Of a stretch of DNA of 13,212 bases, positions 6,868 to 13,085 are shown piece by piece. Position 1 is the first letter of the stretch, and each line of letters opens with the position of its first letter. A program made the translations under genes and the position numbers. This DNA is from Firmicutes bacterium UBA3738 (GTDB lineage: Bacteria > Bacillota > Clostridia > Peptostreptococcales > Anaerovoracaceae), in the NCBI GenBank assembly GCA_002372505.1, contig DFGY01000113.1, positions 1 through 13,212 on the forward strand, read 5' to 3'. Below the pieces are notes generated by a model. It was not told where the DNA came from and did no database searches. It saw only the letters and a list, made by a program, of their open reading frames with translations.

Positions 6868-7529
6868 TTCTTTCTTCCCTCCAGTATATCTACAAAGTTA
6901 TGAACCATGCGGGCAGTCATTCCCCAAATGGGATAGTGGCCGTACATGTAAATCGGCACGTCCACGCTGCCGGTTCTCCACTCGTACGCCTTCGGTGAAT
7001 TGACCTTTTCGTAGGGGAAGTCCTCCGGCGGTATCTGCACAACTTCAACCCACTCGATTTCCGGCTCGTTTTCAACGAAGAATTTAAGAGGCACGGTGAA
7101 TACCTCAGCTACTTCGTTTTTACTTACGTTAAAGCAGTAGGTTACGTTAGGCTCATCTTCCGGAATGCCATCCATGCAGGTCACCTCCAGCATGCCCAGG
7201 TAGCAGTAAACGGATAAATTGGCGTGGGACTGGAGTGTGTCAAGTTTGTTTATAACCTTTACCTGACTGCGCTCAAGTCCAAGCTCCTCCATGGTCTCTC
7301 TGACAGCTCCCTGAAGGGGGGTTTCTATGCCTTCCATTGCGCCGCCGGGAAAGCACACTTCCCCGGGCTGGGTATCCAGCTTTGATGAACGCATTTCAAA
7401 GAGGACGTGAACCTGTCCTCCCCTTATTACAAGAGGCATGAGGACGGAAAAGCTTTTGTGCTTCCCTACGACCCCCGGCTTTCTATGGGTAAAAACATCA
7501 ATTACATTTTCAAGGGATAAATCCGTCAT
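6864..7529 (-). CDS. Nudix hydrolase, probable CoA pyrophosphatase
   Basis: 221 residues. The Nudix box is complete: Gly63, Glu69, Arg77, Glu78, Glu81, Glu82 and Gly84 follow the GX5EX7REUXEEXGU pattern, giving the metal site. Just before it, RSSKLDTQPGEVCFPGG (47-63) matches the extra signature of CoA-type Nudix enzymes (usual form LRxHxGqvaFPGG). This suggests hydrolysis of CoA or acyl-CoA to 4'-phosphopantetheine and 3',5'-ADP. It is the first gene of the four-gene minus-strand operon ending at 3010. Its ribosome-binding site is poor (a purine-rich AAGAGAAAAA stretch only). A promoter is not obvious in the short gap 7530-7606, so expression may rely on read-through past the terminator at 7562-7586 or on a weak promoter near it. 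Confidence 0.88.
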   Translation of the reverse strand: MTDLSLENVIDVFTHRKPGVVGKHKSFSVLMPLVIRGGQVHVLFEMRSSKLDTQPGEVCFPGGAMEGIETPLQGAVRETMEELGLERSQVKVINKLDTLQSHANLSVYCYLGMLEVTCMDGIPEDEPNVTYCFNVSKNEVAEVFTVPLKFFVENEPEIEWVEVVQIPPEDFPYEKVNSPKAYEWRTGSVDVPIYMYGHYPIWGMTARMVHNFVDILEGRKK

Positions 7530-7561
7530 GGCTTTTTCTCTTTCTTATGGCTCTACATTTT

Positions 7562-7586
7562 AAAAAAGGCGATGCATTGCACCGCC
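7562..7586 (-). terminator. Rho-independent terminator of the P-loop gene (possibly bidirectional)
   Basis: On the minus strand GGCGGTGC pairs with GCATCGCC (8 bp including one G-T pair) around a 3-base loop and is followed by six Ts. On the plus strand the same stem is followed by GATTTTTA, so it could also stop transcripts from the other side. It lies 21 bases after the P-loop gene stop and ahead of the Nudix operon. Confidence 0.85.
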
Positions 7587-7606
7587 GATTTTTACGCTCT
7601 TTTCCG

Positions 7607-8029
7607 TTAGTTCAAAACTTCACAACCTTCAAAGTCGACGCCTATCATTTCTTCCATTTCGGCTGAAAGGCTGACTATGAAATCAAGTTCGAACATTTCG
7701 GATATCTTCTTAAGTCTCTCTATAAACTCAGGCAAGTTTCCGAGGGAAACGTCCGCGTGTTTCAAAATACCATCGATGAACATTGTATCTATGTCGTGGT
7801 CGGAGCTGATGATGCCGTATATAAATCCTATATACTCATCACTATTTGTAATGTGCGGAAAGTCCTCCATACACACAACTCTTATCTTATACTTTAAATC
7901 AAATGTCAGTCTGCTGTTCTTGTTTATGAATACTATGGATCCATGGCTGGTATCCACCATATCATTTGCAAGAGTAATCATTTGCTTTGTTTTTCCGCTG
8001 CCTTTATGTCCGACTAATAATTTCACCAT
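7607..8029 (-). CDS. Small P-loop NTP-binding protein of unknown function
   Basis: 140 residues when started at the ATG 8 bases after a perfect AAGGAGG (8038-8044); an upstream in-frame ATG ending at 8203 lies before the promoter and inside repeat sequence. Walker A GHKGSGKT is at residues 7-14. A Walker B-like strand ending in aspartate (TMFID, Asp86) is followed by a helical region. The whole resembles a small conserved clostridial protein sometimes labelled 'PilT-like' in databases, but there is no pilus gene here and the protein is far shorter than PilT (about 340 residues). No other catalytic motif is seen. It has its own promoter and a strong terminator, so it is a single-gene unit. I recognise the family type but not a function. 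Confidence 0.78.
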   Translation of the reverse strand: MVKLLVGHKGSGKTKQMITLANDMVDTSHGSIVFINKNSRLTFDLKYKIRVVCMEDFPHITNSDEYIGFIYGIISSDHDIDTMFIDGILKHADVSLGNLPEFIERLKKISEMFELDFIVSLSAEMEEMIGVDFEGCEVLN

Positions 8030-8069
8030 GACACTGCCCTCCTTGTTCGTCCTTTCAATCCTTTTGCTC

Positions 8070-8098
8070 ATTATACACCAACTTAAAGACTCAAACAA
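8070..8098 (-). promoter_or_regulatory. Promoter of the P-loop gene
   Basis: On the minus strand TTGTTT (8098-8093), a 17-base spacer and a perfect TATAAT (8075-8070). The predicted leader is about 34 bases and contains the AAGGAGG site. Confidence 0.65.
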
Positions 8099-8126
8099 GA
8101 CCGTTCTGAAACCTGAGGACGGTTCC

Positions 8127-8442
8127 GCGTTCCACAGGGGCAGGCATTGTTTCAGCTGAAATCGCGAAATCCCATAATTGTTTTCACAAAAACTATTTTT
8201 CAATATAGGGTGAAATAATTTTTAACGATCTCTATAACTTACCCCGGCACTTTCCCGATCTTCGTGCCGATTAACGATGGATCTGCTATGATGCAAAACT
8301 GTCAACGTTAGATTTTTCTTCAAAGATTTGTTTCTAAGAAAAACGGTGAAAAAACTTTTGTCATTTTTGATTTTCGTAAGCCAGATGGCGCTCAAGATGT
8401 GCCGGATTCGGATCGCGAAAAAACCTGTCCCCGTGAAACGCT
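8127..8442. repeat. Second inverted-repeat element bounded by motif A (element 2), 316 bp
   Basis: The right end (8424-8442) is, on the minus strand, identical over 19 bases to 1058-1076 of element 1. The left end (8127-8144, GCGTTCCACAGGGGCAGG) is a degenerate inward-facing copy with 15 of 18 matches. A motif-B-like GGACGGTTC lies at 8117-8125, just outside the left end. The interior is AT-rich, has no convincing gene, and I see no similarity to the interior of element 1. It includes a small hairpin CGGCAC/GTGCCG with a 13-base loop (near 8246-8270) and short direct repeats (TTAACGAT twice, ATCGCGAAA twice). Together with the promoter it accounts for the whole gap 8030-8443. The right end lies one base from the rlmN stop codon (8444-8446). 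Confidence 0.6.
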
Positions 8443-8443
8443 A

Positions 8444-9475
8444 TTAATCTGCCTTCAATCTAAGCTGACCACAGGCTGCATCTATATCTCTGCCGAGACT
8501 TCTTCTTACTGTTGCTGCAACTCCTCTTTTCTCCAGCATATCTGCAATTTCAATCGCTCTCTCCCGGCTGCCTGCTTTCAGGCTGCCGGAGGATTCTTTT
8601 ATTTCATTTAATGGTATGAGATTCACGTGGCACAGCATCCCCTTTAGTAAATCTGCCAGACGCCGCACATCTTCATCCCTGTCATTTACGTCTTTAACAA
8701 CGGCGTATTCGAAAGTGATTCTCCGATTCGTCTTTTCTGTATATTTCCTGCATTCTGCAATTAGTTCACCTATTGGATATTTATTGTTTACAGGCATCAT
8801 GCTGCTTCTCACTTCATCCGTTGGTGCATGAAGTGAAATGGCCAGATTCACCTGAGGAAAATCTTCCGCGAACCTGCCGATTACGGGAATGAGGCCGCTG
8901 GTGGAAACTGTTATGTTTCTCATGCCTATACCCAGGCCGTCCTTGTCGTTTACCATGCTCAAAAATCTACTGAGTTCATCGTAATTATCAAAGGGCTCCC
9001 CTGTACCCATTACCACAATGTGATTTACTTTTTCGCCAGTTTCTTTTTCAGCCAACAGAATCTGGCTAATAATTTCACCGGCTGTTAAATTCCTTGCAAG
9101 GCCCAGCTTTCCCGAAGCGCAAAAAGTACAACCCATTCTGCAGCCGGCCTGAGAGGACACACAAATGGAATTGCCGTATTTATATTTCATAAATACGGAT
9201 TCAATAGCGTTGCCATCCTCAAAGCCAAACAGAAATTTCACGGTGCCGTCTTTGGAATCCTGCCTTTTCAGCACCTGCGGCCTTCCAATGCATGCGCACT
9301 CCTTAAGCCTTTCCCTGAGCTTTCCCGGCAGGTTGGTCATCTCATCAAAACTATCAGCACCACTCTGGACCCACTTAAAAATCTGCCGGCCACGAAATGC
9401 TTTTTCGCCAAGCTCTTCCGCAAAGACCGCAAGCTCTTCCTTTGTCATGTTTCTTAAGTCAATCTTCTTTTCCAT
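8444..9475 (-). CDS. rlmN: Dual-specificity RNA methyltransferase RlmN (23S rRNA m2A2503 / tRNA m2A37)
   Basis: 343 residues. This radical SAM enzyme methylates carbon 2 of A2503 in 23S rRNA and, in E. coli, A37 of some tRNAs. The N-terminal helical domain includes GEKAFRGRQIFKWV (23-36). The 4Fe-4S ligands are Cys112, Cys116 and Cys119 (GCRMGCTFCASG). The resolving, methyl-carrying cysteine is Cys335 in AACGQL near the end. GTGEP (MGTGEPFDNYDE) and SLHAPTDEVR are also as in the family. All catalytic residues are present, so it is RlmN rather than Cfr by overall resemblance. No ribosome-binding site precedes the start codon; instead a TATAAT box ends 7 bases before it (see promoter). Both flanks carry repeat motifs: motif A after the stop and motif B upstream. 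Confidence 0.95.
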   Translation of the reverse strand: MEKKIDLRNMTKEELAVFAEELGEKAFRGRQIFKWVQSGADSFDEMTNLPGKLRERLKECACIGRPQVLKRQDSKDGTVKFLFGFEDGNAIESVFMKYKYGNSICVSSQAGCRMGCTFCASGKLGLARNLTAGEIISQILLAEKETGEKVNHIVVMGTGEPFDNYDELSRFLSMVNDKDGLGIGMRNITVSTSGLIPVIGRFAEDFPQVNLAISLHAPTDEVRSSMMPVNNKYPIGELIAECRKYTEKTNRRITFEYAVVKDVNDRDEDVRRLADLLKGMLCHVNLIPLNEIKESSGSLKAGSRERAIEIADMLEKRGVAATVRRSLGRDIDAACGQLRLKAD

Positions 9476-9481
9476 AAGGGA

Positions 9482-9490
9482 ATTATATCA
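9482..9490 (-). promoter_or_regulatory. Extended -10 promoter of rlmN, predicting a leaderless mRNA
   Basis: The minus strand reads TGATATAAT (9490-9482), an extended -10 element with a perfect TATAAT. Counting 7 bases downstream puts the transcript start on the A of the rlmN ATG (9475). No good -35 is found at 17 bases; a TTGTCA lies at 13 bases. No Shine-Dalgarno sequence is present between the box and the ATG. Confidence 0.6.
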
Positions 9491-9498
9491 CAATTGTA

Positions 9499-9518
9499 GA
9501 TGACAAGGGGACGGTTCT
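9499..9518 (+). repeat. Isolated copy of repeat motif B
   Basis: GATGACAAGGGGACGGTTCT, identical over 20 bases to 1102-1121. Here the right half of the hairpin has changed (CTCGCGTCACC follows), so the long stem of element 1 is not formed. It lies 9 bases upstream of the rlmN promoter. Confidence 0.85.
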
Positions 9519-9527
9519 CGCGTCACC

Positions 9528-9555
9528 AAAAAAGACCTGCAGGTTTCCCTACAGG
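9528..9555 (-). terminator. Rho-independent terminator after the surface-protein fragment
   Basis: On the minus strand CCTGTAGG pairs with CCTGCAGG (8 bp, one G-T pair) around a GAAA tetraloop, followed by TCTTTTTTGG. It lies 17 bases after the stop at 9573 and would shield rlmN from upstream transcription. Confidence 0.85.
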
Positions 9556-9572
9556 ACTCGTTTGTTTTTTCT

Positions 9573-9884
9573 TTACTTAACCTTAATTTTGAATGTCACG
9601 GATCTGGTTACAGGCTTATACTTTGAATTACCTGCCGCCTTCACTTTGACCTTTACCTTATAGGTGCCCTTCTTGAGTTTCTTCTTTACTGTTACCTTTC
9701 CGGTCTTTTTGTTTATTGTAATCTTCTTATTGCCGGAAGCCTTAGTGTATGTTATCTTGCCCTTGCCTTTTTTCTTGAAAGTCATCACCTTGCCAACCGC
9801 AAGAGTCTGATTCTTCTTCTTAAGTTTTTTGTATTTGACCCGATTTCGTTGTCCTGGGCTTTTAGGAAAATAGCGTCCCTGCAC
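9573..9884 (-). pseudogene. C-terminal remnant of a lysine-rich cell-surface protein (Ig-like repeat domain)
   Basis: An open frame of at most 103 codons from a GTG at 9884; the frame stays open further upstream (to about 9921) without a good start. From about residue 17 on (VKYKKLKKKNQTLAVGKV) it is one beta-rich domain of the Big/Ig-like type. This type ends many secreted or wall-bound proteins in Lachnospiraceae and relatives (ITINKKTGKVTVKKKLKKGT, then KVKVKAAGNSKYKPVTRS). It is extremely basic and lysine-rich. There is no signal peptide, no N-terminal part and no ribosome-binding site, and the putative start sits in a GC-rich inverted repeat unlike the rest. I infer that a larger gene lost its 5' part, leaving the last domain and its terminator. 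A short real protein is possible but less likely. Confidence 0.65.
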
Positions 9885-9931
9885 GCGCGATCCTGGGTGG
9901 GTCCTCTTTTGGGTGGGGCTAAGGCGCGTGC
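9881..9931. repeat. GC-rich inverted repeat at the edge of the surface-protein remnant
   Basis: GCACGCGC (9881-9888) and GCGCGTGC (9924-9931) are perfect inverted 8-mers. Between them are two copies of TGGGTGGG-like sequence. The whole patch (about 9845-9935) is clearly richer in GC than its surroundings. The rest of the gap up to 10087 holds a weak 35-codon frame (9972-10079, minus strand) without a ribosome-binding site and nothing else I recognise. Confidence 0.6.
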
Positions 9932-10087
9932 TTACACGTTCTTGGATCTATTTTGCAATTCATCCCACCACCTATAGAGGATGGGGGAATTCTTGCAAAT
10001 CTACGTTAAAGACGCTTATCGGAATGTTTTGCCTTAGTCTCTCTACGCTATCCGTAAAGTCCGAAAGCAAACGTTTCATTGTCAACA

Positions 10088-11119
10088 CTATTGATTATCA
10101 ACTTCTATTTCGCTCACCGTATTCTGCACTTCCTCAGTGATATAACTTCGCCCTTCTCTTGCGGTGGGATCAAGTCTGTTACTCTCTTCAATCTTTGGCG
10201 ACTTGTCGATTGTGGTCGCGTCGCCTACTCCAAGAGCCTCGCCGATTGCCCCTGCGGAGGTAAGAACACTAGCTATATCCGTTGGCACGAAAATTTTTGT
10301 CGCTCTGCCGTCTGCAACTTCTTTAAGGGCATCAAGACCTCTTAAGTAAAGTACGCTGTTATCTATCTTAGCTTTCTGTAGAGCTTCAAGACCTCTGGCC
10401 TGTGCGTTATATGTAGCTTCGATGGCTTTGGCTTCACCTTCCGCGATGGCGATTTTCGCTTCACGTTCAGCCTCTGCAGCAAGAACCTTTGCGGCTTTGT
10501 CTCCCTCCGCAACCTTTGTTACGGATTCCTTGTGAGCTTCGGCTTCGAGAATTGCCTGACGCTTTTCTCTTTCAGCCTTCATCTGTTTTGTCATGGCATC
10601 TTCGATTTCGCGTGGTGGATTGATATCTTTTATCTCAACTCTACGCACTTTGATGCCCCACTCATCTGTTGCATCGTCAAGAGCCTCCTGCATCTGAGCG
10701 TTTATCTTTTCTCTGGATGAAAGACATTCGTCAAGTTCCATCTCCCCCACCACGTTTCTCAGTGTTGTTGCCGACAGATTCTCAAGTCCAATAAATGAAT
10801 CTTCGATATTATAGACACTCTTGTATGGATCGAAGACCTTGGCAAATACTACAGCATTTATATCGATGGATACATTGTCCTTTGTGATAACTGTTTGCGG
10901 CGGATAGTCGTACACCTGCTCCTTTAGGGATACCTTTGCAGACACTCTTTCAAGAAAAGGTATCTTCACATGGATACCTGCCTGCCATGATTTACGATAT
11001 TTGCCCAAGAATTCAATCAGATAACTGTGGTTCTGCGGCACTATCCGTATGTTTCTGATTATGATCGCTATGACCGCTAAAGCCAGTAATGTTAGTAAAG
11101 TTATTTTAACCGCTTCCAT
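10088..11119 (-). CDS. SPFH/band 7 (stomatin/prohibitin-like) membrane protein, QmcA-like
   Basis: 343 residues. One N-terminal membrane segment (about 5-22, rich in L, A and I) is followed directly by the SPFH domain (about 24-185), with the family stretches RIVPQNHSYLIEFLGKYRKS and GIHVKIPFLERV. Residues 175-250 form an alanine/glutamate/lysine-rich coiled coil (EAEAHKESVTKVAEGDKAAK), typical of stomatin-type oligomers. The C-terminal tail from about 300 is polar. Such proteins form ring- or cage-like assemblies in the membrane and scaffold proteases or lipid domains; the exact partner is unknown. The start has an excellent GGAGGT site in the 14-base gap after the small CxxC protein gene, so the two are co-transcribed. 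No NfeD gene, a common companion, is visible nearby. Confidence 0.92.
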   Translation of the reverse strand: MEAVKITLLTLLALAVIAIIIRNIRIVPQNHSYLIEFLGKYRKSWQAGIHVKIPFLERVSAKVSLKEQVYDYPPQTVITKDNVSIDINAVVFAKVFDPYKSVYNIEDSFIGLENLSATTLRNVVGEMELDECLSSREKINAQMQEALDDATDEWGIKVRRVEIKDINPPREIEDAMTKQMKAEREKRQAILEAEAHKESVTKVAEGDKAAKVLAAEAEREAKIAIAEGEAKAIEATYNAQARGLEALQKAKIDNSVLYLRGLDALKEVADGRATKIFVPTDIASVLTSAGAIGEALGVGDATTIDKSPKIEESNRLDPTAREGRSYITEEVQNTVSEIEVDNQ

Positions 11120-11133
11120 ATTAACCTCCTGTA

Positions 11134-11337
11134 CTACCAGAGCCAGTATCTTTTATTGGAAATAATAAAAATCAACAAACTCATTATACATACTATACCT
11201 ATAGCTATGACCGGCACCCTTCCATCAAAAGACCGTTTGATAGGACTCTCTTTAACAAGATACCTTCCCGGCACGCTTATTTCAATACTATTTTCATTTG
11301 CGCCTACAAAAAAACGAATGCAGCCATGGCAATCCAT
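11134..11337 (-). CDS. Small single-span membrane protein with N-terminal CxxC, unknown function
   Basis: 67 residues, starting at an ATG 8 bases after GAGG; a GTG 9 bases upstream in the same frame (11346) is an alternative. The N terminus carries MDCHGC, a CxxC pair (Cys3, Cys6) of redox or metal-binding appearance. A polar region with basic residues follows (Lys34, Arg35, Arg40), then one membrane segment (about 41-60, VPVIAIGIVCIMSLLIFIIS) and a short aromatic tail NKRYWLW. Only one CxxC is present, so a full zinc ribbon is unlikely unless it dimerises. It ends 14 bases before the SPFH gene, which suggests a membrane partner of that protein, perhaps standing where NfeD often stands. It could also be a remnant of a longer gene. 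I do not recognise a family. Confidence 0.55.
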   Translation of the reverse strand: MDCHGCIRFFVGANENSIEISVPGRYLVKESPIKRSFDGRVPVIAIGIVCIMSLLIFIISNKRYWLW

Positions 11338-11358
11338 ATGGAACACCTCATTCGGAAT

Positions 11359-11854
11359 CTACGCCTTCACTATTCTCCAAATCGCAAGAATAGAAGACAC
11401 CAAAATTAACATCGCAACGAAAGTAACGAGAATTAAGATCTCCTCATTGTTTTTTATCACCTTATCAAATTGATACACGTCGCTTGCGGCAAAATCATTC
11501 CAACATAAAACTGCAATTGTATTATACAACAGATGAATAAGCATGGTAGTAGTAATGTTATGTGTCTTTTCATAAATATAACACCACAATCCACCAAAAA
11601 AAGGTTATTACGGCAAATAACCCAAAGCCATGCGATATAGCAAATAGACCATTTGAAATTATTGCAGAAAACCAAAAATTCATCTTTGTCCTTGCTGCCG
11701 AAAATATTACTCCTCTAAATATCAATTCTTCAGCAATGGCCGGAAAAAACGCTAAGCTAAACAGCTAAAGCCAGAGTGACATGCCAACATAGTTAGAGCC
11801 ATTCATTAAATCTCTCGAATTATCGTTTAAACCTGTCAAATCAAAAACGCCTGG
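11359..11854 (-). pseudogene. CPBP (CAAX/Abi-type) intramembrane protease, broken
   Basis: The three signature motifs of the CPBP glutamic protease family are present but lie in two frames. The first part reads AFFPAIAEELIFRGVIF, with the EExxxR motif (codons at 11714-11731), and then FAISHGFG with the second-motif histidine. After a run of seven Ts on the minus strand (11596-11602) the frame changes. The second part (end 11359) reads YIYEKTHNITTTMLIHLLYN, with the HxxxN motif, and two more membrane stretches. Removing one T would join the frames. There is also an in-frame TAG (11765-11767) ahead of the first motif. The N-terminal membrane helices are missing: the frame runs into the end of the ATPase gene and meets a stop at 11855-11857. 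Three separate lesions make a functional protease very unlikely. It ends about 21 bases before the small CxxC gene and may once have headed that operon. Confidence 0.8.
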
Positions 11855-13037
11855 TTAAAAGCCAATCAGCAATATCGTAGATTACGATACCTTCGTAAGT
11901 GTACCGAGGATGCCTTGTGTTAGCGATAATGGCTTTTGGATATGCGTCGCGTATCGATAGCAGTGGCTTAGTTTCGCGTTCGAATGTGGCAGGATTATCT
12001 ATGTTGTCGCTCACTTGGATATAGATCTGCTCATCTGCCTTCTTGGCTACGAAATCGACCTCTTTATCGTACAGCTTTCCGACGTATATCTCGTAACCTC
12101 GCCGTAGTAGCTCGACAGCTACTACGTTCTCGTATGTTCTTCCATAGTCCATATTCTTGCTTCCAAGTATTGCTCGCCTGAATGCGATATCGGAAACGTA
12201 GTATTTGCTCGATGTTTTCAGGTATCCTTTGCCCTTGAGGTCATACCTTCTGACGTCATAAAAAAGAAAGGCATTGACAATGTGCGAAATGTAGTTTCCC
12301 ACCGTGTCGTGATTTGTCTTCATTTGATTGGACGTGAGCGTGTCGGCAACCTTGTTGGGAGATGTCAGGTTGGAAATGTTATCAAGCAAAAACTCTGCAA
12401 CTTTCCGTAAGACAAGCTTGTCCCTTATTCCATACCTCTCGACTAAGTCTCTTTCGAGTATGGTTACAAAGACCGATCTCACATAGGAGTTTCTGTCTTC
12501 TACGGATTCGTATACATACGCTCCTGGCATGCCACCTATTTCTATGTAACGGTCAAATAAAGCATGTATGTCAGTTTCTGCATCGAAGTATGTGATGAAT
12601 TCCTTGAGTGAAAACGGGAAGACTTCAACCTCAATAACCCGCCCTGTGAATAGCGTAGCCAAATCGCTGCTCTGTAGAAAGGCGTTTGAGCCGGTTAGAT
12701 AGATGTCAAACTTTCCGCTCGCATGTATGCTGTTGATTACTTTTTCGAACCCATCGCACAATTGCACCTCATCTATACAGACGATATTGTTACGCTTATC
12801 ATCGTATCTATCCGTAATAAATGAGTTCAGCGCATGATACTCCCGTAGGTGTTCGTTGTTTAGATCCTGAAGGTCAACAAAAAGCACATTGTTATCATGG
12901 ACCTCCCTAAGCCAGCTCACATACGCCTTTAGAAGTTCGGACTTTCCGCAACGTCTCACGCCTGTAATGACCTTGATATCGGGCGTATCCTTCAGTCGTT
13001 TTAATCTATCTATATACTCTCTATCGATTATCTTCAT
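11841..13037 (-). CDS. AAA-type ATPase with C-terminal DUF4143 domain
   Basis: 398 residues from the ATG 7 bases after GGAGGA (13045-13050); an earlier in-frame ATG (13085) overlaps the -35 box and is rejected. Residues 20-150 form the ATPase domain: Walker A GVRRCGKS (26-33), Walker B VCIDE (86-90), and a sensor strand LTGSN (114-118). The DUF4143 part (about 190-370) has a PD-(D/E)xK-like core, ENVVAVELLRRG (Glu303), KEVDFV (Asp328) and YIQVS (Gln341). IQVS in place of the usual EVK is seen in many members and suggests the nuclease site is not standard. The family is widespread in anaerobes, often in many copies; no function is firmly shown. It has its own promoter with an overlapping palindrome, and its last 14 bases overlap the CPBP pseudogene. 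Confidence 0.9.
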   Translation of the reverse strand: MKIIDREYIDRLKRLKDTPDIKVITGVRRCGKSELLKAYVSWLREVHDNNVLFVDLQDLNNEHLREYHALNSFITDRYDDKRNNIVCIDEVQLCDGFEKVINSIHASGKFDIYLTGSNAFLQSSDLATLFTGRVIEVEVFPFSLKEFITYFDAETDIHALFDRYIEIGGMPGAYVYESVEDRNSYVRSVFVTILERDLVERYGIRDKLVLRKVAEFLLDNISNLTSPNKVADTLTSNQMKTNHDTVGNYISHIVNAFLFYDVRRYDLKGKGYLKTSSKYYVSDIAFRRAILGSKNMDYGRTYENVVAVELLRRGYEIYVGKLYDKEVDFVAKKADEQIYIQVSDNIDNPATFERETKPLLSIRDAYPKAIIANTRHPRYTYEGIVIYDIADWLLTRRF

Positions 13038-13056
13038 AAGATTATCCTCCACAAAC

Positions 13057-13085
13057 AATATATCACGCCTATTAGCGAAACTCAA
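13057..13085 (-). promoter_or_regulatory. Promoter of the AAA/DUF4143 ATPase gene
   Basis: On the minus strand TTGAGT (13085-13080), exactly 17 bases, then TATATT (13062-13057) with TG one base before it (extended -10). The predicted leader is short, about 13 bases upstream of the start, and includes GGAGGA. Confidence 0.72.

Noticed and set aside
7677..8159. 160-codon open frame on the plus strand.
   Set aside because: It is antisense to the P-loop gene, its promoter and element 2; its serine- and leucine-rich composition is typical of a shadow frame.
8030..8203. 58-codon N-terminal extension of the P-loop protein.
   Set aside because: It runs across a TATAAT promoter and into repeat motif A. 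The P-loop normally lies a few residues from the N terminus in this kind of protein, and AAGGAGG precedes the later ATG.
8204..8423. Possible riboswitch or small RNA in the gap before the P-loop gene.
   Set aside because: Only one small hairpin with a large loop is seen, no known riboswitch core was recognised, and the stretch is better explained as the interior of element 2.
9972..10079. 35-codon minus-strand frame after the SPFH gene.
   Set aside because: No ribosome-binding site and no recognisable product. Another frame continues with a similarly short open stretch, so it may be a decayed remnant, but I cannot name it.
9913..10140. 75-codon plus-strand frame over the GC-rich scar and the end of the SPFH gene.
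   Set aside because: No ribosome-binding site, it runs into the antisense of a secure gene, and no family resemblance was found.
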